Assembly: GCF_036511935.1 (NCBI RefSeq)
Contig: NZ_AP028878.1
Location: 372,001-436,000, forward strand
Direction of reading: 5' to 3'
DNA: 64,000 nt
Source: Marinobacter nanhaiticus D15-8W
Lineage (GTDB): Bacteria; Pseudomonadota; Gammaproteobacteria; Pseudomonadales; Oleiphilaceae
Shown: in pieces, positions 1 through 8,043 of the stretch
Layout of the letters: the number at the start of each line of letters is the position of its first letter
Numbering within the stretch: the stretch's first letter is position 1
Program-made: the position numbers and the translations under genes
The notes under the pieces: model-generated
Seen by the model: the letters and a program-made list of their open reading frames with translations, nothing else
Told to the model about the DNA's origin: nothing
The model's database searches: none

Positions 1-197
1 TTTTGGGAGCCGCATGCATAGCAAAACCCTATGACGCTTTTAAGTCATCTTTTTTGCGCTTAATCGCCGGTAAGACGATAATTACCGTTTTTCGCGTCAC
101 GCATACCGGGCAGGTGATTTTCAGGGCCGAGTAATCCGCCTGTGGTGGACAGCGTAAATAGCGCTTATGTGTAGAGATGAATGACAGAGGTTTTGCC

Positions 198-911
198 ATG
201 TCACAGCGGTCACAAGCTTCCAAACTCCAGGCGACGTCCCTCCTCCAGGAAGCGGACCCCATTACCGTGCCATGCCTGACCAGGGAAGCTCTGGCCGTAC
301 GCACGGCCCTGGTGGAAAAAGGCCTGGAAACCCCGATGGTGGACAACGGCCTGACCCGTGACCAGAAGGTTGAGCGCATCGAAGGCCTGATGACCCGCGT
401 GGCCGAAACCCTTGGCCTCGACCTGGCGGACGACAGCCTCACCGAAACCCCCAACCGCATTGCCCGCATGTACGTGGACGAAGTCTTCTCCGGCCTCGAC
501 TATACCCAGTTCCCCAAGATCACCCAGATCGAGAACAAGATGGGTGTCGAGGAGATGATCAAGGTGCGGGATATCAGCGTGATCAGCACCTGCGAGCACC
601 ACTTCGTCACCATCGACGGCCGTGCGCGGGTGGCCTACATGCCCAAGGACAAGGTCATTGGCCTGTCCAAGATCAACCGCATCGTCCGCTTCTTCGCCCG
701 CCGGCCCCAGGTCCAGGAGCGCCTGACCCACCAGATCCTCGTTGCCCTGCAGACCTTGCTGGAAGTGGAAGACGTTGCGGTGCACATCGACGCCACCCAC
801 TACTGCGTCAAAGCCCGCGGCGTGCAGGACGCCGACTCCCAGACCGAAACCATCGCCCTCGGCGGCCGCTTCAAGACCAACACCGAATACCGCCGAGAAT
901 TCATGGGCTGA
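198..911 (+). CDS. folE: GTP cyclohydrolase I
   Basis: Converts GTP to 7,8-dihydroneopterin triphosphate, the first step of tetrahydrofolate and pterin synthesis, in the cytoplasm. The 237-aa product carries the family's zinc ligands: Cys132 in STCEHHF with His134-His135 beside it, and Cys203 in HYCVKARG. The C-terminal GGRF..N..YRREF block is also typical. About 50 N-terminal residues precede the conserved core, making it longer than the shortest FolE proteins. I chose the ATG at 198 because GAGG lies about 7 nt upstream; an in-frame ATG at 177 is possible. The last ~45 bp, including the stop codon, are echoed in the repeat array that follows. Confidence 0.95.
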   Translation: MSQRSQASKLQATSLLQEADPITVPCLTREALAVRTALVEKGLETPMVDNGLTRDQKVERIEGLMTRVAETLGLDLADDSLTETPNRIARMYVDEVFSGLDYTQFPKITQIENKMGVEEMIKVRDISVISTCEHHFVTIDGRARVAYMPKDKVIGLSKINRIVRFFARRPQVQERLTHQILVALQTLLEVEDVAVHIDATHYCVKARGVQDADSQTETIALGGRFKTNTEYRREFMG

Positions 912-1716
912 ACGAAAAGCCGAAGGCGCGTTTAACGCGCACCCTGGTCCGCAGCGCCGCAGTAAATCTTTATGTAGCCGACGCTTCAGCTTCGGAGGGC
1001 CCGCCAGGGCCCGCGATATATCGGCAGCCCGCCGGCCTGCTCGGAAGCTGAAGTGTCCTCTACATACCCGAGCCACGGTCCGAACATCGGCTCGACCGAA
1101 GCCAACCTCAAGTGCATGGGCTGAGCAAAAAGCCCTAAACGCGTATACTGCGCACCCTGATCTTCAGCGGTGCAGTCAATCTCTATGTAGCCGACGCTTC
1201 AGCTTCGGAGGGCCCGTCAGGGCCCCGTGGTTATATCGGCAGCCCTCCGGCCTGCTCGGAAGCTAAAGCGTCCGCTACATGCCCGAGCCACGGCCCGAGC
1301 ATCGGCTCGATCAAAACCAACCTAAAGTTCACGGGCTGAGCGCCAGCGCCTAAACGCGTATACTGCGCAGCCTGATCCTCAGCGGCGCAGTCAATCTTTA
1401 TGTAGCCGACGCTTCAGCTTCGGAGGGCCCGTCAGGGCCCCGAGGTCATATCGGCAGCCCTCCGGCCTGCTCGGAAGCTAAAGCATCCGCTACATGCCCG
1501 AGCCACGGTCTGAGCACCGGGTCGATCGAAGCCAACCTAAAATTCACGGGCTGAGCGCCAGCGCTTAAACGCGTATACTGCGCAGCCTGATCCTCAGCGG
1601 TGCAGTCAATCTTTATGTAGCCGACGCTTCAGCTTCGGAGGGCCCGCCAGGGCCCCGCGGTCATATCGACAGCCCTCCGGCCTGCTCGGAAGCTGAAGCG
1701 TCCGCTACATGCTCGA
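903..1716. repeat. Four-copy ~215-bp tandem array with long palindromes
   Basis: This gene-free stretch of more than 800 bp holds four near-identical units at a spacing of 213, 215 and 215 bp. Each has a 95-97-nt imperfect palindrome (971-1065, 1184-1280, 1399-1495, 1614-1710). The left arm begins TGTAGCCGACGCTTCAGCTT; the right arm is its near-complement, ending CTGAAGCGTCCGCTACA, with an inner GGAGGGC/GCCCTCC pairing. Between palindromes lies a linker with the motif GCGTATACTGCGCA and a degenerate copy of the folE 3' end (AACC..., then TTCA[T/C]GGGCTGA or similar). It resembles REP/BIME-type intergenic palindromes amplified in tandem. No convincing coding frame is seen inside. Confidence 0.85.
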
Positions 1717-1794
1717 GCTGGCGTTAGGCTTCGTTTTATTACTGCGCGCGCTGACAATCCAACCCCTTTTTACGCGTAGTTTTGGGAGTTCGCC

Positions 1795-2673
1795 GTGGCA
1801 CTACTGGTCTTCGTAACCATTCTCTGGGCTGTTTCCTTCAGCCTTATCGGTGAATTCCTTGCCGGCCACGTGGACAGTGACTTTGCCGTACTCAGCCGTG
1901 TGGTCCTTGCAGGGCTGGCCTTCCTGCCGCTGACCCGTTGGCGCGGTGTGCGCTGGGAGTTGAAGGGTGGCGTCACGCTGGTTGGCGCCCTGCAATTCGG
2001 CATCACCTACCTCTGCCTCTACCGCTCCTTTGCCTACCTGAGTGTCCCGGAAGTCCTGCTGTTCACCATCTTCACGCCACTCTACGTCACCCTGATCGAC
2101 GACGCGCTCAACCGCCGCTTCTCGCCGATGGCACTGGTCGCCGCCGCGATTGCTACACTGGGTGCAGGTATCATCCGCTACGATGGCCTCAGTGAGGACT
2201 TCCTTACCGGCTTCTTGCTGCTGCAGGTGGCCAATTTCACCTTCGCGGCTGGGCAAGTCGGCTACAAGCACCTGATCCAACGCTTTCCCATCGATATACC
2301 GCTCTACCGGTTCTTCGGTTACTTCTATGCGGGCGCCCTGCTATTCGCGTTGCCGTCCTTCCTCATCTTCGGTAACGCCGACAAGCTGCCATCCACGCCG
2401 TTGCAGTGGGGCATCCTCGCCTGGCTCGGCCTGGCTGCCTCAGGCATCGGCCTGTTCCTCTGGAACCGCGGCGCTTGTCTGGTGGACGCCGGCACCCTGG
2501 CCATCATGAACAATGCCCTGGTGCCTGCTGGATTGCTGGTTAACCTGCTGATCTGGAACCGCGATGCCGACCTGGGTCGCCTCCTGCTGGGTGGCGCGGT
2601 GATGGGGCTCTCCCTCTGGGTCAACGCCCGCTTCTCCCGTGGCCGATTGGCTCTCGGCGCCGCCAAGACCTGA
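1795..2673 (+). CDS. EamA/DMT-family transporter
   Basis: Inner-membrane protein of 292 aa with about ten hydrophobic segments arranged as two EamA-type five-helix halves, the usual length for the drug/metabolite transporter superfamily. Known members export amino acids or other small metabolites; the substrate cannot be told here. The start is GTG at 1795, preceded by GGGAG at a good distance, and the protein begins directly with the first membrane helix (LLVFVTILWAVSFSLI). It follows the palindromic array and is likely monocistronic. Two other EamA-type genes occur in the window (15538-16383 and 32016-32885) but are not close copies. Confidence 0.85.
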   Translation: MALLVFVTILWAVSFSLIGEFLAGHVDSDFAVLSRVVLAGLAFLPLTRWRGVRWELKGGVTLVGALQFGITYLCLYRSFAYLSVPEVLLFTIFTPLYVTLIDDALNRRFSPMALVAAAIATLGAGIIRYDGLSEDFLTGFLLLQVANFTFAAGQVGYKHLIQRFPIDIPLYRFFGYFYAGALLFALPSFLIFGNADKLPSTPLQWGILAWLGLAASGIGLFLWNRGACLVDAGTLAIMNNALVPAGLLVNLLIWNRDADLGRLLLGGAVMGLSLWVNARFSRGRLALGAAKT

Positions 2674-2852
2674 GCGCGCTATCTTAACCACCCGACCTTG
2701 CCCGTGAAGGTTTTGTGATCTTTCCTTTATAGACTCTTTACCGGGCCGTGACGGCCCCGTGAGTGCGCCCGTGCATTCTGCATCCTGACGCCACCTGCCC
2801 GTTCCATGGGGCGAGCGTCCTAACCGGATGTTTCTGACAAGGAGAATGCACA

Positions 2853-3152
2853 ATGAAAACACTCACCGCTGCGCTGCTCGCTCTTTCTGCCGCCCTGTTC
2901 GTGATGGCCCCGGCCCAGGCCGACGAGATGAAAAAGGACGACATGGGCGAAAGCAAAATGATGCATGATGAGATGAAAGACGACGGGATGCACAAGGACG
3001 GCATGCAGTCCGAAGCCATGCACGACGACATGAAGAAAGATGGCATGAAGAAGGACGAAATGAAAAAGGACGAAATGAAAAAGGACGAAATGAAAAAGGA
3101 CGAAATGAAAAAGGACATGATGTCCGACGAGATGAAGCAGGAATCGAAGTAA
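2853..3152 (+). CDS. Secreted MXKDX-repeat protein
   Basis: A 99-aa protein with an N-terminal Sec signal peptide (hydrophobic core about residues 5-20, AQA-DE cleavage site). The rest is almost entirely Met/Lys/Asp/Glu in pentapeptide-like repeats (DEMKK, DGMKK, MHDDM), matching the pentapeptide MXKDX repeat family of small periplasmic proteins. The last part is a perfect DNA tandem repeat of a 15-bp unit (four copies, 3054-3113). The start is well supported by AAGGAG before ATG 2853. It lies just upstream of a response regulator/histidine kinase pair, suggesting a shared stress response. Function is not established; the Met-, His- and acid-rich composition would suit metal binding, which is an inference. 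Confidence 0.85.
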   Translation: MKTLTAALLALSAALFVMAPAQADEMKKDDMGESKMMHDEMKDDGMHKDGMQSEAMHDDMKKDGMKKDEMKKDEMKKDEMKKDEMKKDMMSDEMKQESK

Positions 3153-3157
3153 TGGCC

Positions 3158-3198
3158 GGCCGGTCGTCACCGGCTGACCGGGCCGGTGATGATCGGCC
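3158..3198 (+). other. Long hairpin between repeat protein and regulator
   Basis: Bases 3158-3173 pair with 3183-3198 over 16 positions (two G-U pairs) around a 9-nt loop. No U-run follows, so it is not a classical terminator. It sits between the MXKDX gene stop (3152) and the response regulator ribosome-binding site (about 3207), so it could stabilise the upstream mRNA or reduce read-through into the regulator genes. Confidence 0.5.
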
Positions 3199-3219
3199 TG
3201 TCCGCAAAGAGGTTGTTTG

Positions 3220-3921
3220 ATGAGTCGAACCGTACTGATCGTCGAGGACAATCCCGGCATCGGCCAACTGGTGAAGATGCACGTGGAAGACCTCGGTTGC
3301 GAGGCCATCCTGATCACCCGTGGCGATCAAGGCCTGGCCCGTTATCGGCAAGGTGATATCGACCTGGTGGTACTGGACCTGATGCTCCCTGGCATGGATG
3401 GCCTGGCCGTATGCCGCGAAATCCGTTCCGGCCCGGGCTACGTGCCGGTGTTGATGCTCACCGCCAAGAGCACCGAACTGGACCGCGTGTTGGGCCTGGA
3501 AATGGGTGCCGACGACTACCTGACCAAACCTTTCTCCGTTGCCGAACTGGGGGCGCGGATCAAGGCCCTGTTCCGTCGCGTGGATGCGATGGCTTCCCCC
3601 GCGCAAGCGGACATCGCCGAAGAACGTATCGAACGGGAAGGTCTGACCATCGACCCCGCCCGACGCCGCGTCACGATCCAGGGCGAGGACATCGACCTGA
3701 CCGCCCGCGAGTTCGACCTGCTATTCCACTTCGCCCGCCATCCCGGTCGGGTGTTCAGTCGCACGCAACTGCTGGATGCCGTCTGGGGCTACAACCACGA
3801 AGGCTACGAACATACCGTCAACACCCACATCAATCGCCTGCGGGGCAAGATCGAGCAGGATGCGTCCGACCCCTTCTACATCCAGACCGTCTGGGGTGTG
3901 GGCTATCGTTTCCGGGACTGA
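3220..3921 (+). CDS. OmpR/PhoB-family response regulator
   Basis: 233-aa two-component response regulator. The N-terminal receiver domain (about 1-120) has the acidic pair VEDN, the phospho-acceptor Asp near residue 53 in VVLDLMLPG, and the conserved Lys in DDYLTKPFS. A C-terminal winged helix (about 135-230) ends in the typical VWGVGYRF. The start is ATG 3220, with AAGAGG at 3207-3212; an upstream TTG is less likely. The kinase gene begins 3 bp after its stop, so the two are one transcription unit. Targets are unknown; the neighbouring MXKDX gene and msrAB are candidates by position only. Confidence 0.9.
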   Translation: MSRTVLIVEDNPGIGQLVKMHVEDLGCEAILITRGDQGLARYRQGDIDLVVLDLMLPGMDGLAVCREIRSGPGYVPVLMLTAKSTELDRVLGLEMGADDYLTKPFSVAELGARIKALFRRVDAMASPAQADIAEERIEREGLTIDPARRRVTIQGEDIDLTAREFDLLFHFARHPGRVFSRTQLLDAVWGYNHEGYEHTVNTHINRLRGKIEQDASDPFYIQTVWGVGYRFRD

Positions 3922-3924
3922 GTC

Positions 3925-5415
3925 ATGTTGAAGTCTTTGTACACCCGCCTGGCGTTGGGACTGTTCGTCCTGCTGATTGCGGTCGGCCTGGTCTACACCG
4001 TCGTCAACACCATGTCCCTGCGGGATTACTATGCCTCGGTGAACCAGGAACTGAACCGCGACCTGGCGCGCAACCTGGTGTCCGACCGCAATCTGGTGGA
4101 CGAGGGGCAACTGGACCAGGGCGCCCTGAAGGAGCTGTTCACGCTCTACATGACGATCAACCCCAGCATCGAGATCTACCTGCTGGACAAAGAGGGCAAG
4201 ATCCTCGCCTATTCCGCCGACCCCGAGAAGATCAAACGCAACAGCGTGTCCCTCGAACCCATCCACAAGCTACTCGACGACATGGCGGCCTATCCCGTGC
4301 TGGGCGATGACCCGCGCAGCCATGATCGGCAAAAGGTCTTCTCCGTCACGCCGGTGCCGTCGGCCCAGAACACCGAGGGCTATCTCTACGTCGTCCTGCG
4401 CGGGGAGGAATACGACAGCGTGGAAATGATGGCGCGGGAAGGGCATTTCATCACCATGAGCGCCTGGGCCATGGGTGCCAGCTTGCTGTTCGGCCTGATC
4501 GCCGGGCTGGCGGCGTTCCGGCTGCTGACCTGCCGGCTCACCCGCCTGACCCGCATCGTCGAGCAGTTCGAACACGGCGAGCCGAATAACGGCGAGCGCC
4601 TGCGCTGGGCAGACGAACGCAGCCGCAGCCGTGATGAGATCGACTACCTGGGCATGACCTTCGACCGCATGGCGGACCGCATCGCCCAGCAGATCGAACA
4701 GTTGCGCGAGAAAGACACCCTGCGCCGCCGGCTGGTCGCCCAGGTCTCCCATGACCTGCGCACACCGCTGGCTTCCATGCAGGGGTACGTGGAAAGCCTG
4801 CGCATGAAGCGCGACCGTCTCTCCCCGGACGAACAGGCCCGCTTCCTCGATATCGCCCTGCAGGAAGGGCGGCGTCTTGCCCACCTGGTGGATGAACTGT
4901 TCGAGCTGGCAGCCCTGGAAGCCCGGGAGAAACAGCCGCGACTGGAACCGTTCGCGCCCGCGGAACTGATCCACGATGTCGCCCAGAAACACGGCCCCGA
5001 AGCTGCCCGCAAGGCTATCGACCTGAAGGTCACCGGCGATCCCGCCTTGCCCATGGTGGTTGGTGATCTCGGCATGACCGAGCGCGTGCTGGACAACTTG
5101 ATCCGCAACGCCCTGGAATACAGCCCGGAAAACGCCGAGGTCGAACTGAATCTGGCCAAGGCTGAAAACGGACTGAAGGTCACCATCAGCGACAACGGCC
5201 CCGGCATTGCCGAACAGGACCTGCCCCATGTCTTCGATCCGCTCTACCGCGGCGACAACCGGGAAACCCCCGGCCACGCAGGCCTTGGGCTGGCCATCGC
5301 CCGGCGCATCATGGACATGCAGGGCGGGCGCATCAGCGTCGCCAACCGCAGCCAGGGCGGCGCGGCCTTTGAAATTGTCTTGCCTTTTCAGGGGGCTGCC
5401 ACGGCGGGTGGGTGA
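3925..5415 (+). CDS. Membrane sensor histidine kinase
   Basis: 496-aa inner-membrane kinase, partner of the preceding regulator. It has a TM helix near residues 10-30, a periplasmic sensor segment (about 31-175), a second TM (about 178-198) and a HAMP linker. The HisKA domain has its phospho-acceptor His near residue 275 in QVSHDLRTPLASM. The HATPase domain shows the N box (NLIRNALEYS), G1 (DNGPGI) and G2 (GHAGLGLAI). All catalytic motifs are intact. The periplasmic domain has no recognisable ligand motif, so the stimulus is unknown. The architecture resembles BaeS-type envelope-stress kinases, but this is only a resemblance. Confidence 0.9.
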   Translation: MLKSLYTRLALGLFVLLIAVGLVYTVVNTMSLRDYYASVNQELNRDLARNLVSDRNLVDEGQLDQGALKELFTLYMTINPSIEIYLLDKEGKILAYSADPEKIKRNSVSLEPIHKLLDDMAAYPVLGDDPRSHDRQKVFSVTPVPSAQNTEGYLYVVLRGEEYDSVEMMAREGHFITMSAWAMGASLLFGLIAGLAAFRLLTCRLTRLTRIVEQFEHGEPNNGERLRWADERSRSRDEIDYLGMTFDRMADRIAQQIEQLREKDTLRRRLVAQVSHDLRTPLASMQGYVESLRMKRDRLSPDEQARFLDIALQEGRRLAHLVDELFELAALEAREKQPRLEPFAPAELIHDVAQKHGPEAARKAIDLKVTGDPALPMVVGDLGMTERVLDNLIRNALEYSPENAEVELNLAKAENGLKVTISDNGPGIAEQDLPHVFDPLYRGDNRETPGHAGLGLAIARRIMDMQGGRISVANRSQGGAAFEIVLPFQGAATAGG

Positions 5416-5516
5416 TCCTCTGGCCGTTATCATTTCGTAATATCCTGGCGAAAATGGTGTGAATCTTTCTCGCCATAGTGGAGTCTCAGACTTGAGACCG
5501 AAGAGAGGTGAGCGGT

Positions 5517-6710
5517 ATGCAACGCATGTTTTTTGGGGCTGTGGTGATCGTATTGGCGGGCCTTGTGGGTCTGCAGGTCACGATGGCCGACGAAGAGAAG
5601 AACGACAGCAAGTACGCCCCGGACGATCCGTCCCTGGAAGTCGCGACCTTCGCCGGTGGCTGCTTCTGGTGTGTGGAAGCCGGCTTCGAGAAGATTCCCG
5701 GGGTGGTTGAGGCGGTTTCCGGCTATAGCGGTGGCGACGAGGAGAACCCCACCTACAAGCAGGTGTCTTCCGGGACCACCGGCCATACGGAAGCGGTACA
5801 GGTTTACTACGATCCGGAGGTGATCACCTACCAGGGCCTGCTCCAGGGTTTCTGGCGCTTCATGGATCCGACCGACGCCAATGGCCAGTTCGTCGACCGT
5901 GGCAAGCAATATCGCCCGGCGATCTTCTACCAGAACGAGGAGCAGAAGCGCCTGGCGGAAGCGTCCAAGAAATCCCTGCAGGAATCCGGCCGCTACGACA
6001 AACCGGTGAACATCGAAATCACACCGTTCAAGTCGTTCTATGTGGCTGAGGATTACCACCAGGACTACTACAAGGAAAATCCGGTCCGCTACAAGGTCTA
6101 CACCTTCAACTCCGGCCGTTTCCAGTTCATCGAGAAGGTCTGGGGTGAGGATCAGGAAATCGATTTCTCCAAGTACAGCCCGGAGAACGTCGAATCCGCG
6201 ACCGAAAGTGGCGGTAACGGCCAGGCCGCCAACCGCCAGGGCAAAGGTTTCAGCGAGGAGGATTTCGTCATGCCGACCGACGAGAAACTCAAGCAGATGC
6301 TGACCGACATGCAGTACAAGGTCACCCAGGACGACGCCACCGAGCCCGCGTTCGAGAACGCCTACTGGGACAACAAGCAGGAAGGAATCTACGTCGACAT
6401 CGTCTCCGGCGAGCCCCTGTTCTCTTCTGCCGACAAGTACAAATCCGGCACCGGCTGGCCCAGCTTCGTCCGCCCGATCGAGCCGAACGCGGTGGTCGAG
6501 AAGGAAGACAAATCGTGGTTCATGACGCGGACCGAGATTCGGAGTCGGGTGGCGGATTCGCATCTGGGGCATGTGTTCAATGACGGCCCGAAGCCGACAG
6601 GACTCCGGTACTGCATGAACTCTGCGGCGATGAAGTTTATTCCGAAGGATGAGATGCAGGCTGCCGGGTATGGGGCGTATCTGGATGAGGTTGGGCCGCC
6701 TAAGAGTTGA
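5517..6710 (+). CDS. msrAB: Periplasmic MsrA-MsrB methionine sulfoxide reductase fusion
   Basis: Repairs both S- and R-methionine sulfoxide in oxidised proteins. The 397-aa product begins with a signal peptide (about 1-24), so it should act in the periplasm. MsrA follows (about 40-200), with catalytic Cys49 in GGCFWC. After a short linker comes MsrB (about 255-390), with catalytic Cys366 in RYCMN and the GWPSF and [10 protein letters not shown] motifs. The two CxxC zinc pairs of many MsrB proteins are absent ([11 protein letters not shown] replaces the first), as in zinc-free MsrB forms. The ATG at 5517 was chosen for the GAGAGG just upstream. A strong terminator follows. Confidence 0.93.
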   Translation: MQRMFFGAVVIVLAGLVGLQVTMADEEKNDSKYAPDDPSLEVATFAGGCFWCVEAGFEKIPGVVEAVSGYSGGDEENPTYKQVSSGTTGHTEAVQVYYDPEVITYQGLLQGFWRFMDPTDANGQFVDRGKQYRPAIFYQNEEQKRLAEASKKSLQESGRYDKPVNIEITPFKSFYVAEDYHQDYYKENPVRYKVYTFNSGRFQFIEKVWGEDQEIDFSKYSPENVESATESGGNGQAANRQGKGFSEEDFVMPTDEKLKQMLTDMQYKVTQDDATEPAFENAYWDNKQEGIYVDIVSGEPLFSSADKYKSGTGWPSFVRPIEPNAVVEKEDKSWFMTRTEIRSRVADSHLGHVFNDGPKPTGLRYCMNSAAMKFIPKDEMQAAGYGAYLDEVGPPKS

Positions 6711-6730
6711 TTTGAGCTGATTGGTTGTTG

Positions 6731-6775
6731 CTGCCCGCGTGGCTCTTGCCTGAGCCGCGTGGGCAGGTTGTTTTT
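6731..6775 (+). terminator. Rho-independent terminator after msrAB
   Basis: A 15-bp stem (6731-6745 with 6752-6766, two G-U pairs) and a 6-nt loop, followed by GTTGTTTTT. It lies 20 bp beyond the msrAB stop, so it ends the core-genome block before the AT-rich accessory region. Confidence 0.85.
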
Positions 6776-7132
6776 CCTGCCTTTGTTTATTCCTCTCGAA
6801 TTCCCCTGCCTGGTATGCCCCTGCATTGCCGGAAAAACGGTCGCTGCGACCGTGATTTTTGGCTGATCTCTAGAAAGACTGAAATTATTCTTTAAATCAG
6901 TTGGTTGCGTCTGTTGGTAAAAATGGGGATATGAGTCTCGGCGACCGTTTTGTTATTTGTGAGGTTTTGTTCAATTGTGTCGCTAGCGTTGACGTGCCGG
7001 GGGCTGCGGGCTAGTTTTGAGTGAAATTGGGATCGGAGATATCGGTCGCTGAGATATCGGTCTTGGGGACTCATATACAAATGTTATGTTTCCGCGCCGT
7101 AGAAAGTCTTGCTGGATCTTTGAAGGAATATT
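6776..7132. other. AT-rich boundary region with direct repeat
   Basis: This 357-bp gene-free stretch separates the msrAB terminator from the first cassette gene. It is much AT-richer than the flanking chromosome. It contains two copies of GAGATATCGGTC (7036-7047 and 7051-7062), offset by 15 bp, and then GTTATGT at 7082-7088, which has the form of the cassette recombination box seen further right. No attC left arm and no integrase gene are visible here. It may be the left edge of the cassette array; the repeats could also be an operator for the next gene. Confidence 0.45.
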
Positions 7133-7975
7133 ATGAGCTTTTTTCATATTGTTGTTGAAACCAATGAAAAGGACAAAAATGGGCACTTCATCAAGGTTAT
7201 TGAATGTGACCGCACGGACTTAGAAGAAATTAGAGATGAAATAATCCGACCTTACGTGCTAAGAGATGAAATCCTTGTTGACGGCGCCTACCTTGAATTT
7301 AGCAAGATACGTTCGCTCAAGATTAAGCAAACAGAGAGGGACGCTTCAGGCACGGCTGATGCAGCGAACAGTAACATTCCTCCAAATGTCATTGTGTTTC
7401 TGTCTACCGAAGATGTAATAAGTGGCGATGGCTACACAACTGATTTAACGCGTAATTTAATAAAGGAAGTGAAAGACTCTGTCGCTAACGAGTCGAAAAA
7501 GGAAGCTCCGCCAGTTAATTTGGCGTCGGACAATAAGAAGGTTTTTGTTGTTCATGGTCACGATAACGCAGCTAAATCAGAAATGGCTCGTTTTCTCGAA
7601 AAGGCGAACTTGGAACCAATCGTGCTGCACGAGCAAGCAAGTTCAAGCCGAACGATTATTGAGAAAATTGAGGCAAATAGTGACGTTGGATATGCAGTTA
7701 TTTTGTACACACCGTGTGACATAGGTGCCAAGAAATCCGAATCCCCTGAACTAAAATCTAGAGCCAGGCAAAATGTTGTATTCGAGCATGGATACTTTAT
7801 AGGTCGGCTGGGGCGCCCAAGAGTTTCGGCTTTGCTAGTAGATGGTGTTGAAGCGCCTAATGATATAAGCGGTGTCGTCTACATTGATCTAGACCTTAGA
7901 GGTGCTTGGAAGCTTGATCTAGCAAAGGAGTTAAGGGAAGCAGGATATACAGTTGACCCTTCTGCTTTATTGTAA
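7133..7975 (+). CDS. TIR-like nucleotide-binding protein (cassette gene)
   Basis: 280-aa soluble protein. The C-terminal half (about 136-275) is a TIR-like domain of the type annotated as predicted nucleotide-binding protein: KKVFVVHGHDN start, YAVILYTPCD strand, then RARQNVVFEHGYFIGRLGR with the conserved Glu expected for NAD hydrolysis. Domains of this kind act as NAD-degrading effectors in some CBASS and Pycsar anti-phage systems, but no cyclase gene is next door. The N-terminal ~110 residues form a separate acidic domain of unknown role. The start has GGAA about 5 nt upstream. The gene is AT-rich relative to neighbours and its stop touches an attC site, so it is an integron cassette. A defence role is inferred. 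Confidence 0.8.
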   Translation: MSFFHIVVETNEKDKNGHFIKVIECDRTDLEEIRDEIIRPYVLRDEILVDGAYLEFSKIRSLKIKQTERDASGTADAANSNIPPNVIVFLSTEDVISGDGYTTDLTRNLIKEVKDSVANESKKEAPPVNLASDNKKVFVVHGHDNAAKSEMARFLEKANLEPIVLHEQASSSRTIIEKIEANSDVGYAVILYTPCDIGAKKSESPELKSRARQNVVFEHGYFIGRLGRPRVSALLVDGVEAPNDISGVVYIDLDLRGAWKLDLAKELREAGYTVDPSALL

Positions 7976-8043
7976 ACATAACAAATGGCTGTTGTCGGAC
8001 GCACCTACGCTAGCGCTCCGGCACGCCGCAAAGCCAAGGCGTT
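7976..8043 (+). other. attC site 1 (split by IS; completed at 9885-9891)
   Basis: The left core ACATAAC (7976-7982) overlaps the end of the TIR gene. The left arm TGGCTGTTG pairs with CAAAGCCA near the right end, leaving one unpaired G, the extrahelical base typical of attC recombination hairpins. The right core reads GTT at 8041-8043, is then interrupted by the IS element, and resumes at 9885 as GTTATGC. Removing the element and one GTT copy restores a normal attC of about 72 bp. Confidence 0.85.

Noticed and set aside
29..469. Minus-strand open frame overlapping folE.
   Set aside because: It is antisense to a clear folE, Arg/Ser-rich as expected of a GC-rich shadow, with no ribosome-binding site.
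1700..1729. GTTAGGC after ACATGCTCGAGCTGGC looks like the right end of an attC.
   Set aside because: The sequence belongs to the right arm of the fourth palindrome, no paired left core or L arm with an extra G exists, and the next gene is a normal chromosomal transporter.
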